Assembly: GCF_051020955.1 (NCBI RefSeq)
Contig: NW_027476857.1
Location: forward strand, 1 to 64,000
Source of the DNA: Megalopta genalis
Taxonomy: Eukaryota > Arthropoda > Insecta > Hymenoptera > Halictidae
DNA length: 64,000 nucleotides
Reading direction: 5' to 3'
How positions within the stretch are numbered: the first letter of the stretch is position 1; every line of letters begins with the position of its first letter. This document shows, piece after piece, positions 1 to 12,270 of this stretch. Position numbers and translations under genes: made by a program. The notes below the pieces were generated by a model, which saw only the letters and a program-made list of their open reading frames with translations, searched no databases and had not been told where the DNA came from.

Positions 1-1110
1 TTGAAGCTTAATCATTTGTTTCGCATGGATTTGAAGCTATACCTTCTACATCGCATTGATTTGCAGATAAATCATGTGTTTCGCATGGATTTGAAGCTAA
101 CTCGGTCGTTTCGCCTGCATTTGAAGCTATTTCAGTTATATCGCAAGTATCTGAAGCTAAATCATTTGTTTCGTATAGATTTGAAGTTTAACCTTCTACA
201 TCGCATTGATTTCAAGCTAAAACATGTATTTTGCAAGGATTTGAAGCTAACTCGTTAGTTTCGCCTGCATTTGAAGCAATATCAATGTATCGCAAGTATC
301 TGAACCTAAATCATTTGTTTCGCATGGATTTGAAGCTAAGCCTTCTACTTCGCATGGATTTAAAGCGAAATTATGTGTATCGCATGGATTTTGAAGCTAA
401 CTCGTTTGATTCGTCTGCATTTGAAGCTATATCAGTTATATCGCAAGTATCTAATGCTAAATCATTTGTTTCGCATGGATTTGAAGCTAAACCTTCTACA
501 TCGCATTGATTTGCAGCTAAATCATGTGTTTCGCATGGATTTGAAGCTAACTCGTTCGTTTCGCCTGCATTTGATGCTATATCACTTATATCGCAAGTGT
601 TTGAAGGTAAATCATTTGTTTCGTATGGATTTGAAGTTTAACCTTCTACATCGCATTGATTTGAAGCTAAATCATGTGTTTCGCATGGATTTGAAGCTAG
701 CTCGTTAGTTGCGCCTGCATTTGAAGCTATATCAGTTGTATCGCAAGTATCTGATGCTAAATCATTTGTTTCGCATGGATTTGAAGCTAAACCTTCTACT
801 TCGCATTGATTTACAGCTAAATCATTTGTTTCGCATGGATTTGAAGCTAACTCGTTCGTTTCGCCTGCATTTGATGCTATATCACTTATATCGTAAGTGT
901 TTGAAGCTAAATCATTTGTTTCGCATGGATTTGAAGCTAAACCTTCTACATCGTATCGATTTGAAGCTAAATGATATGTATCGCATGGATTTTGAAGCTA
1001 TCCCGTTCGATTCGTCTGCATTTGAAGCTATATCAGTTATATCGCAAGTATCTAATGCTAAATCATTTGTTTCGCATGGATTTGAAGCTAAACCTTCTAC
1101 ATCGCATTGA
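1..1110. repeat. 1.1-kb block with a distant near-identical copy at 24,357-25,467
   Basis: Bases 1-1,110 match 24,357-25,467 at an offset of 24,356, becoming 24,357 after a one-base insertion near 24,625. The copies share idiosyncratic variants such as TTGAAGCTTA at the first monomer, the TTTGCAAGGA variant near 231, and GCTAGCTCG near 697. They diverge after about 1,110 / 25,467. In addition, 1-240 is repeated almost exactly at 1,261-1,500, so the left edge also carries a local 1,260-bp duplication. Confidence 0.88.
541..690. repeat. Example of the 150-bp five-monomer higher-order repeat
   Basis: These five consecutive 30-bp monomers show the recurring order. Type D (541-570) has core CTCGTTCGTT and ends CCTGCAT. 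Type E (571-600) has core ATCACTTATA and ends AAGTGT or AAGTAT. Type A (601-630) has ATCATTTGTT and ends ATGGAT. Type B (631-660) has ACCTTCTACA and ends ATTGAT. Type C (661-690) has ATCATGTGTT and ends ATGGAT. The order D-E-A-B-C recurs through most of the window, so the effective higher-order unit is 150 bp. Local departures come from lost or gained monomers, usually A, B or C. Confidence 0.93.
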
Positions 1111-3420
1111 TTTGCAGCTAAATCATGTGTTTCGCATGGATTTGAAGCTAACTCGTTCGTTTCGCCTGCATTTGAAGCTATATCACTTATATCGCAAGTG
1201 TTTGAAGCTAAATCATTTGTTTCGCATGGATTTGAACCTAAACCTTCTACATCGCATTGATTTGAAGCTAAATCATTTGTTTCGCATGGATTTGAAGCTA
1301 TACCTTCTACATCGCATTGATTTGCAGATAAATCATGTGTTTCGCATGGATTTGAAGCTAACTCGGTCGTTTCGCCTGCATTTGAAGCTATTTCAGTTAT
1401 ATCGCAAGTATCTGAAGCTAAATCATTTGTTTCGTATAGATTTGAAGTTTAACCTTCTACATCGCATTGATTTGAAGCTAAAACATGTATTTTGCAAGGA
1501 TTTGAAGCTAACTCGTTAGTTTCGCCTGCATTTGAAGCAATATCAATGTATCGCAAGTATCTAATGCTAAATCGTTTGTTTCCCCTGCATTTGATGCTAT
1601 ATCACTTATATCGTAAGTGTTTGAAGCTAAATCATTTGTTTCGCATGGATTTGAAGCTAAACCTTCTACATCGCATTGATTTACAGCTAAATCATGTGAC
1701 TCGCTTGGCTTTGAAGCTAACTCGTTAGTTTCGCCTGCATTCGAAGCAATATCAATGTATCGCAAGTATCTGAACCTAAATCATTTGTTTCGCATGGATT
1801 TAAAGCTAAATGATGTGTATCGCATGGATTTTTAAGCTAACTCGTTTGATTCGTCTGCATTTGAAGCTATATCAGTTATATCGCAAGTAGCTGATGCTAA
1901 CTCATTTGTTTCGCGTGGATTTGAAGCTAAACCTTCTACATCGCATTGATTTGAAGCTAAATCATGTGTTTTGCATGGATTTTATGCTAACTCGTTTGTT
2001 TCCCCTGCATTTGAAGCTATATCAGTTATATCGCAAGTATCTGATGCTAAATCATTTGTCTCGCATGGATTTGAAGCTAAACCTTCTACATCGCATTGAT
2101 TTACAGCTAAATCATGTGATTTGCTTGGCTTTGAAGCTAACTCGTTTGTTTCGTCTGCATTTGAAGCTATAACACTTATATCCCAAGTGTTTGAAGCTAA
2201 ATCATGTGTTTCGCATGGATTTGAAGCTAACTTGTTAGTTTCGCCTGCATTTGAAGCAATATCAATGTATCGCAAGTATCTGAACCTAAATCATTTGTTT
2301 CGCATGGATTTGAATCTCAGCCTTCTACTTCGTATCGATTTGAAGTTAAATAATATGTATCGCACGGATTTTGGAGCTTCCCCGTTTGATTCGTCTGCAT
2401 TTCCAGCTATATCACTTATATCACAAGTGTTTGAAGCTAAATCATTTGTTTCGCATGGATTTGAAGCTAAACCTTCTACATCGCATTGATTTGGAGCTAA
2501 ATGATATGTATCGCATGGATTTTGAAACTATCCCGTTTGATTCGTCTGCATTTGCAGCTATATCACTTATATCACAAGTGTTTGAAGCTAAATCATTTGT
2601 TTCGCATGGATTTGAAGCTAAACCTTCTACATCGCATTGATTTGAAGCTAAATCATGTGTATCGCACGGATTTTGGAGCTTCCCCGTTTGATTCGTCTGC
2701 ATTTCCTGCTATATCACTTATATTCCAAGTGTTTGTAGGTAAATCATTTGTTTCGCATGGATTTGATGCTAAACCTTCTACATCGCTTTGATTTGAAGCT
2801 AAATCGTGTGTTGCGCTTGGATTTGAATCTATACCTTCTACATCGCATTGTTTTGAAGCTAAATCATGTTTTGCGTTTGGATTTGAAGATATAACTTCTA
2901 CAACGCTTTGATTTGAAGCTAAATCATGTGTTTTGCATGGAGTTGATGCTAACTCGTTTTTTTCCCCTGCATTTGAAGCTATTTCGGTTATATCGCAAGT
3001 ATCTGATGCTAAATCATTTGTCTCGCATGGATTTGAAGCTAAACCTTCTTCATCGCATTGATTTGAAGCTAAATCGTGTGTTGCGCTTGGATTTGAATCT
3101 ATACCTTCTACATCGCATTGATTTGAAGCTAAATCATGTGTTTCGTTTGGATTTGAAGCTAAACCTTCTACATCGCATTGATTTGCAGCTTAATCATGTG
3201 TTTCGCATGGAATTGATGCTAACTCGTTTGTTTCCCCTGCATTTGACGCTATTTCAGTTATATCGCAAGTATCTGATGCTAAATCATTTGTTTCGCATGG
3301 ATTTGAAGCTAAGCCTTCTACTTCGTATCGATTTGAAGTTAAATGATATGTATCGCATGGATTTTGAAGCTTCCACGTTTGATTCGTCTGCATTTCCTGC
3401 TATATCACTATATCCCAAGT
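1111..3420. repeat. Satellite with first 31-bp monomers and the NPSATHDLAS-type subfamily
   Basis: Ordinary D-E-A-B-C repeats run to about 2,350. One-base insertions of the form GGATTTTGAAGC or GGATTTTGGAGC then appear near 2,370, 2,520 and 2,670, each making a 31-bp monomer. From about 2,790 a subfamily dominates in which type C carries TGTTGCGCTTGG and type B starts TTGAATCTATACC. On the minus strand these read NPSATHDLAS and NQCDVEGIDS. No non-satellite sequence is present. Confidence 0.85.
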
Positions 3421-5642
3421 GTTTGTAGGTAAATCATTTGTTTCGCATGGATTTGAGGCTAAACCTTCTACATCACATTGATTTGAAGCTAAATCATGTG
3501 TTGCGCTTGGATTTGAATCTATAACTTCTACATCGCATTGATTTGAAGCTAAATCATGTGTTTCGTTTGGATTTGAAGATATACCTTCTACATCGCTTTG
3601 ATTTGAAGCTAAATCATGTGTTTTGCATGGAATTGATGCTAACTGGATTGTTTCCCCTGCATTTGAAGCTATTTCGGTTATATCGCAAGTATCTGATGCT
3701 AAATCATTTGTCACGCATGGATTTGAAGCTAAACCTTCTACATCGCATTGATTTGAAGCTAAATCATGTGTTGCGCTTGGTTTTGAATCTATACCTTCTA
3801 CATCGCATTGATTTGAAGCTAAATCATGTGTTTCGTTTGGATTTGAAGATATACCTTGTACATCGCTTTGATGTGAAGCTAAATCATGTGTTTTGCATGG
3901 AATTGATGATAACTCGTTTGTTTCCCCTGCATTTGAAGCTATTTCAGTTATATCGCAAGTATCTGATGCTAAATCATTTGTTTCGCATGGATTTGAAGAT
4001 AAACCTTCTACATCGCATTGATTTGCGGCTAAATCATGTGTGTCGCATGGATGTGAAGCTAACTCGTTTGTTTCCCCTGCATTTGAAGCTATTTCGGTTA
4101 TATCGCAAGTATCTGATGCTAAATCATTTGTCTCGCATGGATTTGAAGCTAAACCTTCTACATCGCATTGATTTGAAGCTAAATCATGTGTTGCGCTTGG
4201 ATTTGAATCTATACCTTCTACATCGCATTGATTTGAAGCTAAATCATGTGTTTCGTTTGGATTTGAAGCTAAACCTTCTACATCGCATTGATTTGCAGCT
4301 AAATCATGTGTATCGCATCTAATTGATGCTTACTCGTTTGTTTCCCCTGCATTTGAAGCTATTTCAGATATATCGCAAGTATCTGATGCTAAATGATTTG
4401 TTTCGCATGGATTTGAAGCTAAGCCTTCTACTTCGTATCGATTTGAAGTTAAATGATATGTATCGCATGGATTTTGAAGCTTCCCCAATTGATTCGTCTG
4501 CATTTCCTGCTATATCACTTATATCCCAAGTGCTTGTAGGTAAATCATTTGTTTCACATGGATTTGAGGCTAAACCTTCTACATCGCATTGATTTGAAGC
4601 TAAATCATGTGTTGCGCTTGGATTTGAATCTATAACTTCTACATCGCATTGATTTGAAGCTAAATCATGTGTTTCGTTTGGATTTGAAGATATACCTTCT
4701 ACATCGCTTTGATTTGAAGCTAAATCATGTGTTTTGCATGGAATTGATGCTAACTCGATTGTTTCCCCTGCATTTGAAGCTATTTCGGTTATATCGCAAG
4801 TATCTGATGCTAAATCATTTGTCTCGCATGGATTTGAAGCTAAACCTTCTACATCGCATTGATTTGAAGCTAAATCATGTGTTGCGCTTGGTTTTGAATC
4901 TATACCTTCTACATCGCATTGATTTGAAGCTAAATCATGTGTTTCGTTTGGATTTGAAGATATACCTTGTACATCGCTTTGATGTGAAGCTAAATCATGT
5001 GTTTTGCATGGAATTGATGATAACTCGTTTGTTTCCCCTGCATTTGAAGCTATTTCAGTTATATCGCAAGTATCTGATGCTAAATCATTTGTTTCGCATG
5101 GATTTGAAGATAAACCTTCTACATCGCATTGATTTGCGGCTAAATCATGTGTGTCGCATGGATGTGAAGCTAACTCGTTTGTTTCCCCTGCATTTGAAGC
5201 TATTTCGGTTATATCGCAAGTATCTGATGCTAAATCATTTGTCTCGCATGGATTTGAAGCTAAACCTTCTACATCGCATTGATTTGAAGCTAAATCATGT
5301 GTTGCGCTTGGATTTGAATCTATACCTTCTACATCGCATTGATTTGAAGCTAAATCATGTGTCTCGTTTGGATTTGAAGCTAAACCTTCTACATCGCATT
5401 GATTTGCAGCTAAATCATGTGTATCGCATCTAATTGATGCTTACTCGTTTGTTTCCCCTGCATTTGAAGCTATTTCAGATATATCGCAAGTATCTGATGC
5501 TAAATGATTTGTTTCGCATGGATTTGAAGCTAAGCCTTCTACTTCGTATCGATTTGAAGTTAAATGATATGTATCGCATGGATTTTGAAGCTTCCCCAAT
5601 TGATTCGTCTGCATTTCCTGCTATATCACTTATATCCCAAGT
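3421..5642. repeat. 1,111-bp segmental tandem duplication (two copies)
   Basis: Copy one (3,421-4,531) and copy two (4,532-5,642) match at a constant offset of 1,111 bp. The stop-free plus frames inside them (3,543-4,322 and 4,654-5,433) are both 259 codons and differ at only two residues, so the duplication is very recent. 1,111 is 37 monomers plus one base, because each copy holds one 31-bp monomer (GGATTTTGAAGCTTCC near 4,470 and 5,580). Similarity at an offset of 1,110 also continues to the left, to about 3,120, so the unit belongs to a longer run. Confidence 0.93.
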
Positions 5643-5700
5643 GCTTGTAGGTAAATCATTTGTTTCACATGGATTTGAGGCTAAACCTTCTACATCGCAT

Positions 5701-5820
5701 TGATTTGAAGCTAAATCATGTGTTGCGCTTGGATTTGAATCTATAACTTCTACATCGCATTGATTTGAAGCTAAATCATGTGTTGCGCTTGGATTTGAAT
5801 CTATAACTTCTACATCGCAT
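5701..5820. repeat. Perfect 60-bp (two-monomer) tandem duplication
   Basis: Bases 5,701-5,760 and 5,761-5,820 are identical. The unit is one C-type monomer with TGTTGCGCTTGG plus one B-type monomer with TTGAATCTATAAC. The same doubling is present at 40,681-40,800, while the otherwise homologous block at about 34,035-34,095 has a single copy. Confidence 0.95.
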
Positions 5821-5842
5821 TGATTTGAAGCTAAATCATATG

Positions 5843-6970
5843 TTTCGTTTGGATTTGAAGCTAAACCTTCCACATCGCATTGATTAGCAACTAAATCATG
5901 AGTTTCGCATGGATTTGAAGCTAACTCGTTTGTTTCGTCTGCATTTGAAGCTACATCACATATATCCGAAGTGTTTCAAGCTCAATCATTTGCTTCGCGT
6001 GGATTTGAAGCTAATCCTTCTACATCGCAGTGATTTGAAGCTAAATCATGTGTTTCGCATGCATTTGCAGCTAACTCGTTTATATCGTCTGCATTTGTAG
6101 CTGTATCACTTATATCGCAAGTATCTGAAGCTAAATCATTTGTGTCTCATAGATTTGAAGCTAAACCTTCTACATAGCATTGATTTGCAGCTAAATCATG
6201 TATTTCGCTTGTATATGAAGCTAACTCGTTTGTTTCCGTCTGCATTTGAAGCTATATCACTTATATCCCAAGTGTTTGAAGCTAAATCATTTGTTTCTCA
6301 TGGATTTGAAGCTAAACCTTATACATCGCATTGATTTGAAGCTAAATCATGTGTTTCGCTTGGATTTGAAGCTAAACCTTCTACATCGTATCGATTTGAA
6401 GCAAAATGATATGTATCGCATTGCTTTTGAAGCTACCCCGTTTGAATCGTCTGCATTTGCAGCTATATCACTTATATCACAAGTGTTTGAAGCTAAATCA
6501 TTTGTTTCGCATGGATTTGAAGCTAAACCTTCTATATCGCATACATTTGAAGCTAAATCGTGTGTTTCGCTTGGATTTGTAGCTATACCTTCTACATCGC
6601 TTTGATTTGTTAGCTAAATCATGTGTTTTGCATGGATTTGAAGCTATACCTTCTACATCGCATTGATTTGAAGCCAAATCATGTGTTTTGCATGGATTTT
6701 ATGCCAACTCGTTTGTTTCCCCTGCATTTGAAGCTATATCAGTTATATCGCAAGTATCTGATGCCAAATCATTTGTTTCGCATGGATTTGAAGCTAAACC
6801 TTCTACATCGCATTGATTTGCAGCTAAATCATGTGTTTCGCATGGATTTGAATCTAACTCGTTCGTTTCGCCTGCATTTGATGCTATATCACTTATATCG
6901 CAAGCGTTTGAAGCTAAATCATTTGTTTTGCATGAATTTGAAGCTAGCCTTCTACTTCGCATGGATTTGA
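5843..6970. repeat. Dispersed block F, founding-type copy
   Basis: This block has a set of private variants: GATTAGCAACTAAATC near 5,881, TTTCAAGCTCAATC near 5,975, TTTCCGTCTGC near 6,233, and the 31-bp junction GATTTGTTAGCTAAATC near 6,604. The whole 5,909-6,970 stretch recurs at 34,176-35,237 and 40,881-41,942 with constant offsets (28,267 and 6,705). Its first part recurs at 17,767 and 20,534, and its later part near 12,271, 44,341, 47,400 and 51,100. It is still 30-bp satellite throughout. Confidence 0.85.
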
Positions 6971-7110
6971 AGATAAATTATGTGTTTCGCATGGATTTGA
7001 AGGTAACTCGTTAGTATCGCCTGCATTTGAAGCGATATCACTTATATCGCAAGTATCTGAAGCTAAATCATTTGTTTCGTATAGATTTGAAGTTTAACCT
7101 TCTACATCGC

Positions 7111-7410
7111 ATTGATTTGAAGCTTAATCATGTGTTTTGCATGAATTTGATGCTAACTCGTTTGTTTCTCCTGCATTTGATGCTATATCACTTATACCGC
7201 ATGTATCTGATGCTAAATCAACTGTATCGGATGGATTTGAAGCTAATCCTTCTACTTCGCATTGATTTGAAGCTTAATCATGTGTTTTGCATGAATTTGA
7301 TGCTAACTCGTTTGTTTCTCCTGCATTTGATGCTATATCACTTATACCGCATGTATCTGATGCTAAATCAACTGTATCGGATGGATTTGAAGCTAATCCT
7401 TCTACTTCGA
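7111..7410. repeat. Near-perfect duplication of a single 150-bp HOR
   Basis: Bases 7,111-7,260 and 7,261-7,410 are identical except for one base near the end (TCTACTTCGC versus TCTACTTCGA). The unit contains unusual variants, including TTATACCGCATG and AACTGTATCGGATGG. The same variant HOR occurs only once in each related block near 9,080, 11,120, 14,840 and 39,080, so the doubling is specific to this place. Confidence 0.95.
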
Positions 7411-7785
7411 ATTGATTTGATGCTAAATCATTTGTCTCGCATGGATTTGAAGCTAAACCTTCTACATCGCATTGATTTACAGATAATCATTTGATTCGCT
7501 TGGCTTTGAAGCTAACTCGTTTGTTTCGTCTGCATTTGAAGCTATAACACTTATATCCCAAGTGTTTGAAGCTAAATCATGTGTTTCGCATGGATTTGAA
7601 GCTAAACCTTCTACATCGGATTGATTTACAGCTAAATCATGTGTTTCGCATGGATTTGAAGCTAACTCGTTCGTTTCGCCTGCATTTGATGATATATCAC
7701 TTATATCGTAAGTGTTTGAAGCTAAATCATTTGTTTCGCATGGATTTGAAGCTAAACCTTCTACATCGTATCGATTTGAAGCTAA

Positions 7786-8087
7786 ATGATATGTATCGCA
7801 TGGATTTTGAAACTATCCCGTTTGATTCGTCTGCATTTGCAGCTATATCACTTATATCACAAGTGTTTGAAGCTAAATCATTTGTTTCGCATGGATTTGA
7901 AGCTAAACCTTCTACATCGCATTGATTTGAAGCTAAATGATATGTATCGCATGGATTTTGAAACTATCCCGTTTGATTCGTCTGCATTTGCAGCTATATC
8001 ACTTATATCACAAGTGTTTGAAGCTAAATCATTTGTTTCGCATGGATTTGAAGCTAAACCTTCTACATCGCATTGATTTGAAGCTAA
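7786..8087. repeat. Tandem pair of the 151-bp frameshifted HOR
   Basis: Two 151-bp HORs follow each other here. Each carries the extra T in GGATTTTGAAACTATCCCG. The same doublet, offset by 151 bp, is found at 12,017/12,168, 13,549/13,700 and 15,740/15,891; only a single copy is present at 9,977. Each repeat moves the reading frame by one base relative to its neighbour. Confidence 0.92.
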
Positions 8088-8088
8088 A

Positions 8089-8913
8089 TCATGTGTGTCG
8101 CACGGATTTTGGAGCTTCCCCGTTTGATTCGTCTGCATTTCCTGCTATATCACTTATATTCCAAGTGTTTGTAGGTAAATCATTTGTTTCGCATGGATTT
8201 GATGCTAAACCTTCTACATCGCATTGATTTGAAGCTAAATCGTGTGTTGCGCTTGGATTTGAATCTATACCTTCTACATCGCATTGTTTTGAAGCTAAAT
8301 CATGTTTTGCGTTTGGATTTGAAGATATAACTTCTACAACGCTTTGATTTGAAGCTAAATCATGTGTTTTGCATGGAGTTGATACTAACTCGTTTGTTTC
8401 CCCTGCATTTGAAGCTATTTCGGTTATATCGCAAGTATCTGATGCTAAATCATTTGTCTCGCGTGGATTTGAAGCTAAACCTTCTTCATCGCATTGATTT
8501 GAAGCTGAATCGTGCGTTGCGCTTGGATTTGAATCTATACCTTCTACATCGCATTGATTTGAAGCTAAATCATGTGTTTCGTTTGGATTTGAAGATATAC
8601 CTTCTACATCGCTTTGATTTGAAGCTAAATCATGTGTTTTGCATGGAATTGATGCTAACTCGATTGTTTCCCCTGCATTTGAAGCTATATCAGTTATATC
8701 GCAAGTATCTGATGCTAAATCATTTGTTTCGCATGGATTTGAAGCTAAACCTTCTACATCGCATTGATTTGCCGCTAAATCATGTGTTTCGCATGGATTT
8801 GAATCTAACTCGTTCGTTTCGCCTGCATTTGATGCTATATCACTTATATCGCAAGCGTTTGAAGCTAAATCATTTGTTTCGCATGAATTTGAAGCTAGCC
8901 TTCTACTTCGCAT
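8089..8913 (-). other. 274-codon minus-strand frame, repeated in U units 1, 2 and 4; probably not a gene
   Basis: The same 274-codon frame is found at 8,089-8,913, 10,129-10,953 and 13,852-14,676, with only a few residue differences. Its repetition reflects duplication of the ~2.1-kb unit. In the third unit, replacement by block F removes it. Both ends are frameshift or stop variants inside ordinary satellite, so there is no evidence of a start context or a terminus shaped by selection. Confidence 0.15.
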
Positions 8914-11900
8914 GGATTTGAAGATTAATTATGTGTTTCGCATGGATTTGAAGGTAACTCGTTAGTATCGCCTGCATTTGAAGCTATATCACTTATATCG
9001 CAAGTATCTGAAGCTAAATCATTTGTTTCGTATAGATTTGAAGTTTAACCTTCTACATCGCATTGATTTGAAGCTTAATCATGTGTTTTGCATGAATTTG
9101 ATGCTAACTCGTTTGTTTCTCCTGCATTTGATGCTATATCACTTATACCGCATGTATCTGATGCTAAATCAACTGTATCGGATGGATTTGAAGCTAATCC
9201 TTCTACTTCGAATTGATTTGAAGCTAAATCATGTGTTTCGCATGGATTTGAAGCTAGCTCGTTAGTTGCGCCTGCATTTGAAGCAATATCAATGTATCGC
9301 AAGTATCTGAAGCTAAATCATTTGTTTCGCATGGATTTGAAGCTAAGCCTTCTACTTCGTATCGATTTGAAGCTGAATGATATGTATTGCATGGATTTTG
9401 AAACTATCCCGTTTGATTCGTCTGCATTTGCAGCTATATCACTTATATCACAAGTGTTTGAAGCTAAATCATTTGTTTCGCATGGATTTGAAGCTAAACC
9501 TTCTACATCGCATTGATTTGAAGCTAAATCATGTGTTTTGCATGGATTTTATGCTAACTCATTTGTTTCCCCTGCATTTGAAGCTATATCATTTATATCG
9601 CAGGTATCTGATGCTAAATCATTTGTCTCGCATGGATTTGAAGCTAAACCTTCTACATCGCATTGATTTACAGATAATCATTTGATTCGCTTGGCTTTGA
9701 AGCTAACTCGTTTGTTTCGTCTGCATTTGAAGCTATAACACTTATATCCCAAGTATTTGAAGCTAAATCATGTGTTTCGCATGGATTTGAAGCTAAACCT
9801 TCTACATCGGATTGATTTACAGCTAAATCATGTGTTTCGCATGGATCTGAAGCTAACTCGTTCGTTTCGCCTGCATTTGATGATATATCACTTATATCGT
9901 AAGTGTTTGATGCTAAATCATTTGTTTCGCATGGATTTGAAGCTAAACCTTCTACATCGTATCGATTTGAAGCTAAATGATATGTATCGCATGGATTTTG
10001 AAACTATCCCGTTTGATTCGTCTGCATTTGCAGCTAAATCACTTATATCACAAGTGTTTGAAGCTAAATCATTTGTTTCGCATGGATTTGAAGCTAAACC
10101 TTCTACATCGCATTGATTTGAAGCTAAATCATGTGTGTCGCACGGATTTTGGAGCTTCCCCGTTTGATTCGTCTGCATTTCCTGCTATATCACTTATATT
10201 CCAAGTGTTTGTAGGTAAATCATTTGTTTCGCATGGATTTGATGCTAAACCTTCTACATCGCATTGATTTGAAGCTAAATCGTGTGTTGCGCTTGGATTT
10301 GAATCTATACCTTCTACATCGCATTGTTTTGAAGCTAAATCATGTTTTGCGTTTGGATTTGAAGATATAACTTCTACAACGCTTTGCTTTGAAGCTAAAT
10401 CATGTGTTTTGCATGGAGTTGATGCTAACTCGTTTGTTTCCCCTGCATTTGAAGCTATTTCGGTTATATCGCAAGTATCTGATGCTAAATCATTTGTCTC
10501 GCGTGGATTTGAAGCTAAACCTTCTTCATCGCATTGATTTGAAGCTAAATCGTGCGTTGCGCTTGGATTTGAATCTATACCTTCTACATCGCATTGATTT
10601 GAAGCTAAATCATGTGTTTCGTTTGGATTTGAAGATATACCTTCTACATCGCTTTGATTTGAAGCTAAATCATGTGTTTTGCATGGAATTGATGCTAACT
10701 CGATTGTTTCCCCTGCATTTGAAGCTATATCAGTTATATCGCAAGTATCTGATGCTAAATCATTTGTTTCGCATGGATTTGAAGCTAAACCTTCTACATC
10801 GCATTGATTTGCAGCTAAATCATGTGTTTCGCATGGATTTGAATCTAACTCGTTCGTTTCGCCTGCATTTGATGCTATATCACTTATATCGCAAGCGTTT
10901 GAAGCTAAATCATTTGTTTCGCATGAATTTGAAGCTAGCCTTCTACTTCGCATGGATTTGAAGATAAATTATGTGTTTCGCATGGATTTGAAGGTAACTC
11001 GTTAGTATCGCCTGCATTTGAAGCTATATCACTTATATCGCAAGTATCTGAAGCTAAATCATTTGTTTCGTATAGATTTGAAGTTTATCCTTCTACATCG
11101 CATTGATTTGAAGCTTAATCATGTGTTTTGCATGAATTTGATGCTAACTCGTTTGTTTCTCCTGCATTTGATGCTATATCACTTATACCGCATGTATCTG
11201 ATGCTAAATCAACTGTATCGGATGGATTTGAAGCTAATCCTTCTACTTCGAATTGATTTGAAGCTAAATCATGTGTTTCGCATGGATTTGAAGCTAGCTC
11301 GTTAGTTGCGCCTGCATTTGAAGCAATATCAATGTATCGCAAGTATCTGAAGCTAAATCATTTGTTTCGCATGGATTTGAAGCTAAGCCTTCTACTTCGT
11401 ATCGATTTGAAGCTGAATGATATGTATTGCATGGATTTTGAAACTATCCCGTTTGATTCGTCTGCATTTGCAGCTATATCACTTATATCACAAGTGTTTG
11501 AAGCTAAATCATTTGTTTCGCATGGATTTGAAGCTAAACCTTCTACATCGCATTGATTTGAAGCTAAATCATGTGTTTTGCATGGATTTTATGCTAACTC
11601 ATTTGTTTCCCCTGCATTTGAAGCTATATCAGTTATATCGCAGGTATCTGATGCTAAATCATTTGTCTCGCATGGATTTGAAGCTAAACCTTCTACATCG
11701 CATTGATTTACAGATAATCATTTGATTCGCTTGGCTTTGAAGCTAACTCGTTTGTTTCGTCTGCATTTGAAGCTATAACACTTATATCCCAAGTGTTTGA
11801 AGCTAAATCATGTGTTTCGCATGGATTTGAAGCTAAACCTTCTACATCGGATTGATTTACAGCTAAATCATGTGTTTCGCATGGATTTGAAGCTAACTCG

Positions 11901-12270
11901 TTCGTTTCGCCTGCATTTGATGATATATCACTTATATCGTAAGTGTTTGAAGCTAAATCATTTGTTTCGCATGGATTTGAAGCTAAACCTTCTACATCGT
12001 ATCGATTTGAAGCTAAATGATATGTATCGCATGGATTTTGAAACTATCCCGTTTGATTCGTCTGCATTTGCAGCTATATCACTTATATCACAAGTGTTTG
12101 AAGCTAAATCATTTGTTTCGCATGGATTTGAAGCTAAACCTTCTACATCGCATTGATTTGAAGCTAAATGATATGTATCGCATGGATTTTGAAACTATCC
12201 CGTTTGATTCGTCTGCATTTGCAGCTATATCACTTATATCACAAGTGTTTGAAGCTAAATCATTTGTTTC

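Noticed and set aside
541..690. CENP-B box in the monomer
   Set aside because: No match to the TTCG...A...CGGG pattern of the mammalian CENP-B box was found in any of the five monomer types.
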